From Apoda limacodes (taxonomy: Eukaryota; Arthropoda; Insecta; Lepidoptera; Limacodidae): a stretch of DNA of 64,000 nt. Under the pieces are notes generated by a model that saw only the letters and a list, made by a program, of their open reading frames with translations, made no database searches and was not told the origin of the DNA. Below, piece by piece: positions 23,044 through 33,760 of this stretch; position 1 is the first letter of the stretch, and each line of letters begins with the position of its first letter. Where the stretch lies: contig OX291552.1 of the NCBI GenBank assembly GCA_946406115.1, forward strand, positions 806,001 through 870,000, read 5' to 3'. The position numbers and the translations under genes are program-made.

Positions 23044-23335
23044 TTAGAATGTCTCGACGCACCGATATTGTGTGTGTAAACCTACATTATGTCAATAAAT
23101 AAATCCAATCACTGCAATATCCCGACGTATACCGTGTGTGGATAATCATTGTAATATCCCGACGTATAGCGTGTGTGGATAACTAAATTTTGTCATAAAA
23201 TAGATACCATGTTGGATACCTACATTTTCTCATAAAATAAATACCATTATTGAAATTTCCCGACGTTTATCGTGTGAGGACGGTTATGATGACTCGACAT
23301 TAATATCCCGACGTATGTTTGTGGTAAAATACTAA
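23044..23335. repeat. degenerate array around TATCCCGACGTAT
   Basis: The word (T/A)TCCCGACGT followed by TATA.CGTGTGTGGATAA recurs near 23120, 23156, 23258 and 23311, with a more distant copy near 23047. The stretches between copies also recur (CATAAAATA.ATACCAT). Spacing is irregular, so this is a decayed satellite or transposon subterminal array. Confidence 0.6.
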
Positions 23336-23814
23336 TGTACGACTACCCACTTACATAAAAATTACTGCCGTTATATATTACAAATCCCATGCTGAGTTAC
23401 CATTATAACTCATGGAAACATCTACCAAAAACCTCAACACTACATGTTGCAGCTATATCGGGGTACAAACCACTGAAAAATAAAAGGTTTTCAGACAATT
23501 TACACATCATGATATAGCAACCCTATTTCTTCGATATTATTTGATTAACGGCTTAAGGTGAAAGATAAATTTTATCTAAAACAGGACTTACTAACAAAAA
23601 CTGAGTATTGTACGTTTGTTCACCAGCGCTTTTATTTAAAATCTTGTGATTAAATTAGCACTCGCTAAATTAAATGTTAGAATACATTGGTCAGCAGTAA
23701 CACATTTAAGTGTTTAAAAGCTTATAGCCAATGACCTAATTAGCCGTTTATAACCGAAAACAATTTTCTGTTATAAGCTAAAAAAAGTGAGAAATACTAA
23801 AATAGATAACAAGA

Positions 23815-24050
23815 TCAAATATTTAGTTCCAACATTTCCGCCTTCCTTTGGTAAACCCAGGCAACCACAGCGCATTCAGCTGATTGACCACGACCGATGT
23901 CTACAATTCCGTTGGACTTTGAACAATAGGAAAACCGTGGGGAAACAGCAGCCGAACCGCGAGCGTAACCCAGTTCGAGCCTGCCGCCGCTGCTGCCTGC
24001 ACACCACGCTGGCGATGGTGCCGCAAACGTCAAAGTACCGACAATATTAC
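23815..24050 (-). other. GC-rich patch with open minus-strand frames
   Basis: The GC content rises sharply here against AT-rich flanks. Two minus-strand frames are open, one with an ATG at 24031 (MTFAAPSPAWCAGS) and one reading YFDVCGTIASVVCRQQ. I cannot decide between them or name either. It may be part of a host first exon, a CpG-rich promoter or a GC-rich transposon scrap. Confidence 0.25.
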
Positions 24051-24053
24051 TAG

Positions 24054-24720
24054 TAAAACAACCCGAAGATATTATTGTATTATTTCAAAGAATGGCTTTA
24101 TATAACAAATACCGTTTTACTGTGAATTATGTTAGAAAGTAACAGCTTAAAACAAGTGGAAAGGATACTAAATTATTAGAATCAGGTTTTTAGTCCCCTT
24201 AAATTCCGTGCTCATAACAATCTGCATCACCTAATTTTGCTCTACCTAAGACTAATAGAAAGTGTTGATTTATCATTAGGTAAAAAACAGCAATAGTTTT
24301 TTTTACTTACTTGCTTTGCTGTGGGTCACTTGCGAAGAATGTAAAAGCCTATAATAATAACAGTTTGATATGAAAATGTAACATTATGTATAAATTTTAG
24401 GTCACTTTATCGACTAATTTTCAAGTTCTAAGTATAGAGATATTGAACATTTAAAGAAAGATCTAATGTACTTATGGCAAGTTTAGACTCATAGGAGTTC
24501 GCTTTTATTGTGCAATTGCGTTGAGCGACAACTTTTCACAATTTTCTTTACTGTTCTTTACTTTGTGGTAATACGTGTTACTTGTACGTGTGCTGCATGA
24601 TTTTATCAAAACTTCTTCTTTAAAAACTTCTATTTTAATTTAAAAAGTTAATTTTTAAATGTTTATATTATACAACACCATTTTACAGTCTCGTTTTCCT
24701 TTTCCTCCTTTATCCATCCT
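24054..24720. other. AT-rich spacer before Pao-B, no gene
   Basis: Closed in all frames and no repeats recognised. No 5' LTR of Pao-B can be seen, so that element is 5'-truncated. Confidence 0.45.
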
Positions 24721-27700
24721 AGCATGCAGTATTATCTAGGGGCTGTTGTCCTGAGAGATATTTTAGGTCATCACCCTCAGGTGCCCCTGCCGACGGACGT
24801 GCTGGATCTTTCGTCTGGTCTACAGTTGGCCGATGAAAGGTTCCACCTTCCTGGTCCTGTGGAGCTTCTGCTTGGCGCTGATGTCCTTGGATTGCTCGGA
24901 CTGGACAAAGCCATGTTACTTCAGCCAGGTGGGTTGGCTGTTCCGACTGATCTCGGACCTGTTATAATGGGCCCAGCACATTCTCTCGCCGCTCAGGCGT
25001 CTACGGCTTCGTCGGTGCAGGTGGGACTCTCGCTCGCTGTCTCCCTTCAGCGCTTTTGGGAAATCGAAGAGGCGTCACGGACTCGACCAGTCGACGACGA
25101 GTGCGAGTCGTATTTTCTCGCCAATACGGGTCGTCTAAATTCTGGCCGGGTTTTCATTCGACTGCCTTTCTTATCCCCCCCCAGGGTGACTCCTGGAAAA
25201 TAGCCGAAAAAAGGTTATTATCCATGGAGCGCCGGATGCGTCGTGATAAAGAATTCCTCACAAAATACTTGGATTTTATTCGTGAATACGAATCTCTCGG
25301 TCACATGTCGGTTTCGCAGTTCGAGTTGGAAGGCAACGAACATTATTTTGTTCCACATCACGCCGTCTTTAAAAATGGCAAGATACGGGTGGTGTTTGAT
25401 GGGTCGGCGCCTACATCTTCGGGTGTATCCTTGAACGACTGCCTGATGTCGGGACCTAAGCTTCAGGTAGACATCTCGGACATCTTGACTAGTTTTCGTC
25501 GCCACCAGGTTGTATTTTTGGCTGACATTAAAATGATGATACACCCAGAAGATAGGCGGTTTCAGCTCATTTTGTGGAGAGAGGATCCTGCCTCACTATT
25601 GGTTGTTTATGAGCTGAACACCAATACCTACGGGCTAAAGTCGAGCCCGATTATAGCAATTAGCTCGTTGCTACACTCGGCTGATCGTGAGCGTCTGAAT
25701 TTTTCCTGAATTCCTACGCGCAGCTGCTATCTTCCCTTCTGACGCTTACTTGGACGATATTTGTACGGGTGCTTCGTCTGTGGAGGAGGCGTTAGTCCTG
25801 AGGGATGAGCTAATCGGCTTGTTACGGGCAGGTTATGAATTGAGGAAATGGATTTCCAATTCACCTGCCGTCTTAGGAGACTTGCCGTCAGAACATCAGC
25901 AGGAGCCCCACCTCTTCCAGAATCCTGAGAATCCTGACTCCATCGCGGTCCTCGGAGTTCAATATTGGTCAGTTAAGGATATCTTCACGTACTCGGTTGA
26001 ACCGTCGGACACAATGAAGAGGTGGACTAAAAGTCTGGTTCTGTCCACAGTAGCGCGTGTCTTTGGTCCTAATGGTTGGGTGGCTCCTGTAGTCTTTTGG
26101 GCCAAATGTTTCCTACAGGAGCTCTGGATTTTTGGTCTCGACTAGGATACCCCGTTGACCGGAGACTTTTTGTCTTATTGGCTACGTTTTTATGAGACAC
26201 TTTCGGACCTTCAATATGTCTCCGTGCCTTATCTGATCCGTGATATTAGCCCCAGGTCGTTATCGGGCTAGTCTTCACGGTTTCTCTGACGCGTCGGAAT
26301 CCGGTTATGCGGCTGTCGTTTATCTCCGCACCGTTGACAGTAATGGTCATGTTCGCGTCAGTCTAGTGGTCGCAAAGAGTAAGGTTGCACCTTTGCGGAC
26401 CAAGTTGACGATCCCCAAGCTGGAGTTATCTGGAGCTGCATTGTTGACTCGACTCCTCAACCATGTCTACTCCACCTTGGGTCGATGGGTCCAATTTGAC
26501 TCCGTCACGGCATGGACTGATAGCCAAATCGTATTGTCTTGGCTTACGGCGTCCCTTCATGCCCTTGAGACCTTCGTGGCTAATCGTGTTTCCCAAATCC
26601 AGTCTTCTGCGGTGTCTTTGGATTGGCGTCATTAGCCAGGGTCCTTGAATCCCTCAGATTGCGCTTCACGGGGCCTGATTGCTTCGCAAATCAAGAATCA
26701 CCCGCTCTGATGGGGTCCTGACTGGCTGGCCTCTCCTGAAGACACTTGGCCTCATAAAGTTGTGGAGTTTGTTGACCCTCTTCCGGGGTTAAAGGTCTTT
26801 GCTGTTGAGCAGACTGTGGACACTTTACCGAACTTCTTACTTAATCGGTTCAGTTCTCTCAAAAAGCTCGTTGGTGTCACCAGTTGGATTTAGAGGTTTC
26901 TTCACAACTTACGGAACAGGTCGCAGCCAAGGACGTCTTCAGTCTTGTCTCCTGAAGAGCGTCAGGATGCCCTTCTCACCTCTGTTCGACTGGTACAGGC
27001 CCAGTCGTTTGAAAAGGAAATTCGTCTTCTCCGTTCAGAGAACGGGAAATGGCGGGGAAGCCTTGCTCGTCTTAATTTGTTTCAGGACGAGTCGGAGTTT
27101 TTGCGATTACCAAAAACTCCGACTCGTCCTACCACCCGGTAGGCTTCGTAACTCAGAATTGCCCTATGGGGCTCGGCGTCCTCTCTTGTTTTCATTTTGT
27201 TGAGTCGCTGATCAGAGACCGCCATGTTAGGAACTGTCATGTCGGTCTCAACGCATTGCTGACTTGTCTGCAGCGAGTGTTCTGGATTTTGTCCGCCAGA
27301 CGAGCAGCTCGGAGTGTCATTTTTAAATGTATCCCTTGTTATAGGTTAAAGGGAACCTTGACTCAGCCACAAATGGGTGACTTGCCATCTGATCGTGTCC
27401 GGCCCGCTCGACCTTTCGCTAAGGTTGGGTTGGATTTCGCGGGTCCATTTTTGGTGAGCACGTCAAGTATTCGCAATGCCAGACAGGTTAAGGCCTATTT
27501 ATGCGTCTTCGTCTGTTTGTTTTCCGAAGCTGTGCATCTGGAGCTCGTTTCAGCCTTGTCTACGGAGGCTGTCGCATGTCTGTTGCGGTTTGTCAGTCGG
27601 CGTGGTCTCTCTCATTTAATTCGCTCCGACTGTGGCACAAAGTTCAAGGGTGCTTCAAGGTTCAAGGAAGTCCTTCAGTTTTTGTCGGACAATCACACGT

Positions 27701-28320
27701 ATATTGATTCGAAGTTGTCCAAACGGGGCGTGACTTGGATGTTTGATCCTCCCGGCTATCCTTCGTGGGGCGGTATTTTCGAAGCAGCTGTCAAGGTCGC
27801 CAAAACTCACCTCCGTCGTGTGATTGGTGAAACGGTCCTCACGTTTGAGGAATTACAAACGGTATTTTGCAACGTCGAAGCGGTATTGAACTCACGACCG
27901 CTTTGTCCGATCTCGTCGGTTTCTTGATCGGTAGTCCTTTAACCTCCTTGCCTGAATACCCCTTCATCGATTTGTCAGTTAATAGGTTATCACGCTTTCA
28001 GTTGCTTCAACAAATTACGCAATTGTTCCACCGTCGGTGGTCTTCGGAATATTTACATTTTTTACGGCAACGGGTTCGGTGGACGGTTTATATTTATCCT
28101 CGTCCTCTTAAAGGACTCAAATTTACCGCCCTTGCAATGGAATTTAGGTCGCATCGTGCAATTATTCCCCGGTTCGGACGGAATCCTGCGGGTCGCAGAG
28201 GTCATGGTAGGGGATTCAGTGCTGAAGCGTGCCGTCGCGACGCTTTCTCGATTGCCAGTAGATTAATGGCTCTGGCTCGGGTTATCCTCATCCATACACG
28301 GTCTGGCTGGGGCGGGGGTA
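24721..28320 (+). pseudogene. Pao-B: BEL/Pao pol (protease end, RT, RNase H, integrase)
   Basis: Pol of a BEL/Pao LTR retrotransposon, 5'-truncated and broken by several frameshifts. Order: the protease C-terminal region (LLLGADVLGLLGLDKAM) at 24724-25050; RT with WKIAEKRLLSMERRM, HHAVFKNGKIRVVFDGSAP and a YLDD catalytic box (DAYLDDICTG, near 25740) up to about 26145; RNase H with HGFSDASESGYAA and WTDSQIVLSWL (26240-26635); a linker (26945-27140); and integrase (27166-27927) with all three acidic positions, GLDFAGPF, RSDCGTKFKG and WGGIFEAAVK. The C-terminus continues frameshifted to about 28300 and runs into a G-rich polypurine tract (GGCTGGGGCGGGGGTA) just before the LTR. Gag is missing. 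Confidence 0.9.
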
Positions 28321-28622
28321 TGTTTAGTAAAGAATGAATCGTCTGGTTGGTGTTCGGATCGTTCAAGCTAGGCTTTCGTTCTTTGCATACTCTGTGCGCT
28401 AGTCAGTCGTCATTAATCTGTGCGCACCGTCGAGGCTGTTGCTTTATCGATCTTATTGGGATAATTTATAATTAAGTTCGGTTTGCGTGAAACAACCTAC
28501 ACATACACAACATATACAGACACCACATATTCAGACAAAACGTTATACAAACAACTGACTCCAAATTTGGGTATGTCCTTACAATTTTCCTTACGGCCTA
28601 CGTGTGGCCTTTTTAGTAAACA
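28321..28622 (+). repeat. 3' LTR of Pao-B
   Basis: Begins TGTTTAG immediately after the polypurine tract and ends GTAAACA. The right boundary is set by comparison with Pao-C: both copies are alike from CCAAATTTGGGTA through TTTAGTAAACA and then diverge completely, as expected at an LTR edge. No matching 5' LTR lies in the window. Confidence 0.65.
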
Positions 28623-29097
28623 AAAACTATTTTAAAAAAATAATTAAATATCAATGAACGCGTTCATGAAACGGTGGCTGGTTAGTCGTTCCTCTTGTTT
28701 ATGAAAAGTTCGTATCTGCTCTTGGAGGCCAGATGTGCAACTTCTAGTCCAATGAAAAACGTCAACTCTTGTAATGTCCTAGAGACCTTTCCTGTTCTGC
28801 AACTTCGTGCTTTGGCGAATCTGAGACTTGTCCTGAAGGTAAATCTGGGACTTGTCCTGCTCTCGTAGCCTGGACCTGGTCAGGGAACTGGAACCCTGTG
28901 TGCCCCTGGAAAGATTGATATTAGATACCAGTTGGTACTTCAATCGTGACCTACTGCTTTCTTGCCTTTGTCGTCTCGGATCTGTTGCCCATTTTTCTCA
29001 AGAAAAGCAGTGCTTGAAAATTGGAAGCGAAGGAAAATAATTTTTAATTGGGGGGAAAAAAAGGCTAATAAAATTAAAGAAATGTTATAACGAAAAG
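28623..29097. other. spacer, no gene
   Basis: No supported frame. CTGGGACTTGTCCTG-like words recur in tandem near 28830-28862. Confidence 0.4.
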
Positions 29098-29268
29098 ACA
29101 AGAGGAGAGTAACTCTTATTGCCATCGATTCAGTAAAAGAAAAGGGGAGAGTTACTCGTATTGCCAAACGATTCATTAAAAGAAAAGGGGAGAGTTACTC
29201 GTATTGCCAAACGATACATTAAAAGAAAAGGGGAGAGTTACTCGTATTGCCAAACGATTCAGTAAATG
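29098..29268. repeat. 43-bp minisatellite, about 4 copies
   Basis: A 43-bp unit containing AAAGGGGAGAGTTACTCGT and TTGCCAAACGATTCA repeats with exact 43-bp spacing (29141, 29184, 29227). The first copy, from 29098, is diverged. Confidence 0.92.
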
Positions 29269-29329
29269 TCACTAAACTAGTTTTGAGGTTCTGTAGTAAA
29301 CTTATAAAATCTTTACATCCTTACATTTA

Positions 29330-30028
29330 ATATGCTGTTTGTTGCATGAAGCTATATTGACTAGTTTATATTTTATATTTTGCTGATGGGTAAGGCAGCT
29401 GATATTGGTAAAGTCTTTATTTTGCAAAAGAGAGCAGTACGGTCAGTCTGTAAATTAGGACCTCGAATTTCTCTTAGGTTTCTATTTAGGGAAATTGATA
29501 TTTTAACTGTTGCTTGCCAATATATCTTTGCTTGTATAATGTACGTACTCAAAAAACGTCACTTATTTGCTAAAAATAGTAACCTACACAGTGTTAAGAC
29601 GAGGAATAATGTTAAAATGGTAGTTCCAAAATTCGTCTTCAAAAGGTACATAGCTCTCTCGCAATACAAAGTATATTTTTCTGCAATATAGTCAAAGATA
29701 GTTTAATAAAAAAAAGCAATTACAAAGTTGATGAATACATAAATGATCAAAATGCTTGGAAAAATTAGAACTTAATTGATTTGTATTTGTTTTGGGGCAT
29801 TTGAAATATTTTTAAATTAAAACATTGTATGTTTTTTTATTACCTAATGTAAGACTATATTGTATTTTGAATGAAGTTGAAAAAATATAAAAGATTAACT
29901 GCTGAGTTTCTTGCCGGTTCTTCTCGGTAGTAAATCATTCTGAACCGGTGATATTTTTTTTAATTAAACTGACGATTCAAAACTGCCGTTTATCAATCTA
30001 CTTGAATAAAAAATTTGAGTTTGAGTTT
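29330..30028 (+). mobile_element. LINE-C: 5'-truncated LINE 3' end with (TTTGAG)n tail
   Basis: The coding remnant 29380-29691 (GKAADIGKVFILQKRAVRSV ... KRHLFAKNSNLHSVKTRN) is the C-terminal region of a Jockey/CR1-type ORF2 and resembles the end of LINE-B. It is followed by a 3' UTR with TTCTTGCCGGTTCTTCTCGG and a tail AATTTGAGTTTGAGTTT. Strong 5' truncation is typical of target-primed insertion. It has no catalytic residues. Confidence 0.82.
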
Positions 30029-30384
30029 ATAAAATATCGTCGTTTATGCAAGTGACTAGTTATTTTTGCTCGTCAGTGTAGAAGTGAGTAATAAATTGTA
30101 GACAGAACCCGTCATCCCTGTTTACGTATGTAATGCCCATCTTCACTCCTCCAGCTACCACTATACCTAAAATAAAGTTGCTCTCTTCCGGTCCGTTGCT
30201 ACGTAAAAAAATAATGTCTCAGGGTATCACCCGAAAAAAATACACGTAAAAAGTATTGTATATACTTCGAGTGCGCTCCAGATTTCAATATCATATAATA
30301 TAGCACTCTCTATCATTCCCTTTTTTCTTTGTTGGTTTAATGTTTATAATAAGCGATAGATCAGGGCATTACTTGGTTCTTAGG

Positions 30385-31166
30385 GGTCTTTCCCCTGTGT
30401 CCAACTATTATGTCCAAATCGTTGTACAAATAAGGATTTTTTTTCCCCGTAGTCCAACTAAATAGTTGAACATTAGAAAACCGAAATTTACAGGGCCCAT
30501 TATACAACTGCATGGCCAGTTGGACCACTGCCCCGAAATGATAATATTAAAGCTTTTAACCGACTTTAAAAATGGAGGTTCTCAAATGAGGTTTTCATGA
30601 AGGTTTTATAATGAACTAAACATTATTCCTTTTTAATCGACTTTGAAAAGGATGTTCTAGTTAAAAAACGTCAAATGTGATTTGAATAACCGCACTGAGG
30701 GTTTAATATGGAATATAAATACCAAAGGTTTTTAACCAAGTTGAATTGGAGACAGTATTCTGTCAGTTGTCACATAAGAAACCTGTTTCAGGGTCACATA
30801 TTGCGATCTCAATGGTAAAATAAAGTCACAATGTTAATACGACAATTGATTTGTTTTTGTTAACAGTGCGGTTATTCAAATCACACTTGACTTTTTTTAA
30901 CTAGAACATCCTTTTCAAAGTCGGTTAAAAAGGAATAATGTTAAGATCATTATAAAACCGTCATGAAAACCTCATTTGAGAACCTCCATTTTTAAAGTCG
31001 ATGAAAAGCTTTAATATTATCATTTCGGGGCAGTGGTCCAACTGGCCATGCAGTTGTACAATGGGCCCTGTAAATTTTGGTTTTCTAATGTTCAACTATT
31101 TAGTTGGGCCACGGGGAAAAAAATCCTTATTTTTAAAACATAATAGTTAGGCACAGGGGAAAATCC
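30385..31166. mobile_element. foldback/MITE-type element with arms of about 310 bp
   Basis: Left arm 30385-30697 and right arm 30864-31166 are highly similar inverted repeats around a 166-bp core. Examples on the left arm, with complements on the right: CCCCGAAATGATAATATTAA, GACTTTAAAAATGGAGGTTC and CATGGCCAGTTGGACCACTG. The ends read GG(T/A)(C/T)TTTCCCCTGTG. There is no coding frame, so it would depend on another element's transposase. I could not find a convincing target-site duplication. Any transcript through it would form a very long hairpin. Confidence 0.85.
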
Positions 31167-31174
31167 CGCTCTTT

Positions 31175-31371
31175 GTCGATGATATTCGACTATGTATAGC
31201 TGACTGATGTGCTTTAATACTACTAAGGACAATGTGTATAAGGTGAACACCTTGCAAATTAGTCGCTCTAGAGAGTGCTATATAAGCCTGCCCACAATAG
31301 AAAGTAGATGACCCAGTATCAATGAGAGCATTATTCAAACCTAGCCCTTGACATATCAAACAAAAATGCAA
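31175..31371 (-). pseudogene. Pif1/Helitron-type helicase C-terminal fragment
   Basis: The minus-strand frame reads GLNNALIDTGSSTFYCGQAY followed by IALSRATNLQGVHL. GQ.Y.ALSR is helicase motif VI of Pif1-family helicases, the type carried by Helitrons as the C-terminal half of Rep/Hel. A KAHQSAIHSR tail follows. The upstream motifs are not seen. The piece lies between the foldback element and Pao-C. It could come from a Helitron or another Pif1-bearing transposon; a host PIF1 copy is less likely. Confidence 0.65.
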
Positions 31372-31400
31372 CGAACGGTTGCCAACTTTGGATATTCTTC

Positions 31401-33695
31401 ATTTTAGCGGATAATTGGATGAGTTGACTAATTTTATCACACTTTTTGATAGCATTGTGCACCGAAGGACTGACTTATCTGACTCACAAAAATTAAGTTA
31501 CCTTTTAACGTCTATCAGGGATGAGCCTCTCTGTTTGATAAAACATTTGGACATCACCGATGTCAATTATAATATAGCCAGGGAGTTATTAGTGAAGCGG
31601 TACCAAAATAACCGTCGCATTGCGGATACTCATGTGGCTGCTATTTTAGGTATTCCACAACTGTCTTCGGTTAACCAGCTGCGTTCGGACCTGCTTAACC
31701 CTATTTTGGTAGCGACGAATGCGTTAAGAGGTCTAAAATTCCCTGTCACTGAATGGTCATTTTTATTGCTGCATATTGTTTTAAACAAATTGCCCAATGA
31801 CGTCAAGGCTCGTTTCGAACAGTTGCACGGAGGTGACTCGGTGTCACACATACCTACTTTTAACACTTTAGTGTCGTTTTCGGAGGACCAGAGTAGGAAG
31901 CTGGAGAATTTACCCGCCTAGCCACAATCGGGACCGTCACGATTTTTGGCCCCGTCTGAACCCTGTCAACAACCCCGTCCCGGGACATCGGGAGGTACCG
32001 GATCGTTTCGGCCCCCAGATTTTGACAATTGAACGGACTGAACGGTGTGGGGTGTGTTATAAACCGGGACACATCATTCTGGATTGCCACCAGTTCAGAA
32101 AATCTGGAGTGGCCCGAAAACGATTTCTGACTCGTAGGCTAGGCCTATGTTATTATTGTTTGGGGGAGCACCTAGCCAAGGTCTGTCGACAGCCGCGACC
32201 TTGTACAAAGTGTGGTGGGGGTCACCACCCGGACTTATGTATGCCCAACCGAGAGGATGGCGTCAAACGTGGGGCATTATGAGCCACAGGATCCCCGGGG
32301 CCAAGTACGGCGCTGATGTCCTTGGATTTCTCGGACTGGCTAAGGCCATGTTACTTCAGCCGGGTGGGTTGGTCGCTGTTCCGACTGATCTTGACTCTGT
32401 TATAATGGGCCCAGCACATTCTCTCGCCGCTCAGGCGTCTACGGATTTGTCGGTGCAGGTGGGACTCTCGCTCGCTGACTCCCTTCAGCGCTTTCGGGAA
32501 ATCGAAGAGCCCCCCCGGCGACACGGACTCGACCAGTCGACGACGAGTGCGAGTCGTATTTTCTCGCCAATACGGGTCGTCTAAATTCTGGCTGGTTTTT
32601 CACTCGACTGCCTTTCTTATTCCCTCGTCCGCGCCTGGGTGACTCCTGGAAAATAGCTGAAAAAAGGTTATTATCCATGGAGCGCCGGATGCGTCGTGAT
32701 AGAGAATTCCGCACAAAATACGTGGATTTTATGCGTGAATACGAATCTCTAGGTCACATGTCGGTTTCGCAGTTCGAGTTGGAAAGCAACGAACATTATT
32801 TTGTTCCACATCACGCCGTCTTTAAAAATGGTAAGATACGGGTGGTGTTTGATGGGTCGGCGCCTACATGTGTCTTTGTCTGTTTGTTTTCCAACGCTGT
32901 GCATCTGGAGCTCGTTACAGCCTTGTCTACGGAGGCCTTTGTCGCATGTCGGTTTGTCAGTCAGCGTGGTCTCCTTCATTTAATTCGCTCGGACTGTGGC
33001 ACAAATTTCAAGGGTGCAGATCGCTATCTGAAGGGAGTCCTTCTGTATTTGTCGGACAATCACACGTATATTAATTCGGAGTTGTCCAAACGGGGCGTGA
33101 CTTGGATTTTTGATCCTCCCGGCTATCCTTCGTGGGGCGGTATTTTCGAAGCAGCTGTCAAGGTCGCCAAAACTCACCTCCGTCGTGTGATTGGAGAAAC
33201 GGTCCTCACGTTTGAGGAATTACAAACGGTATTTTGCAACGTCGAAGCGGTATTGAACTCACGACCGCTTTGTCCGATCTCGTCGGATCCTAATGACCCG
33301 GAATCGCTTACTCCAGGCCATTTCTTGATCGGTAGTTCTTTAACCTCCTTGCCTGAAAACCCCTTTATCGATGTGTCAGTTTAATAGGTTATCGCGCTTT
33401 CAATTGCTTCAACAAATTACGCAATTATTCCACCGTCGGTGGTCTTCGGAATATTTACATTTGTTACAGCAACGAGTTCGGTGGATGGATTAAACCAACC
33501 CCCCGCGCGTCGGAGATCTCGTCCTCTTAAAGGACTCAAATTTACCGCCCTTGCAATGGCGTTTAGGTCGCATCGTGCAATTATGCCTGCGGGTCACTGA
33601 GGTCATGGTAGGGGATTCAGTGCTGAAGCGTGCCGTCGCGACGCTTTCTCGATTGCCAGTAGATTAATAGCTCTGGCTCGGGTTATCCTCATCCA
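31401..33695 (+). pseudogene. Pao-C: BEL/Pao internal-deletion derivative (gag, RT start fused to integrase)
   Basis: Same family as Pao-B. The gag N-terminal part (31415-31921, 168 codons) reads FDSIVHRRTDLSDSQKLSYL and VKRYQNNRRIADTH, the BEL/Pao gag type. Zinc knuckles are at 32022-32282 (CGVCYKPGHIILDC; CTKCGGGHHPDLC). A protease-region piece at 32300-32584 (GADVLGFLGLAKAM) joins gag across a deletion. In the 235-codon frame at 32677-33384 the RT start (FDGSAPT) runs without a break into the integrase core (CVFVCLFSNAVHLEL, RSDCGTNFKG, WGGIFEAAVK). The RT palm, RNase H and integrase zinc region are therefore deleted, as is the first integrase Asp. Confidence 0.88.
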
Positions 33696-33760
33696 GGCAC
33701 CAAATTTGGGTAAGTCCATGCAATTTTATTACGGTCTACGTGTGGCCTCTTTAGTAAACA
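33696..33760 (+). repeat. LTR remnant of Pao-C
   Basis: The last 65 bases of the Pao LTR, from CCAAATTTGGGTAAGTCC to TTTAGTAAACA. The front of the LTR and the polypurine tract are deleted, joining integrase-tail sequence directly to it. Confidence 0.65.
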
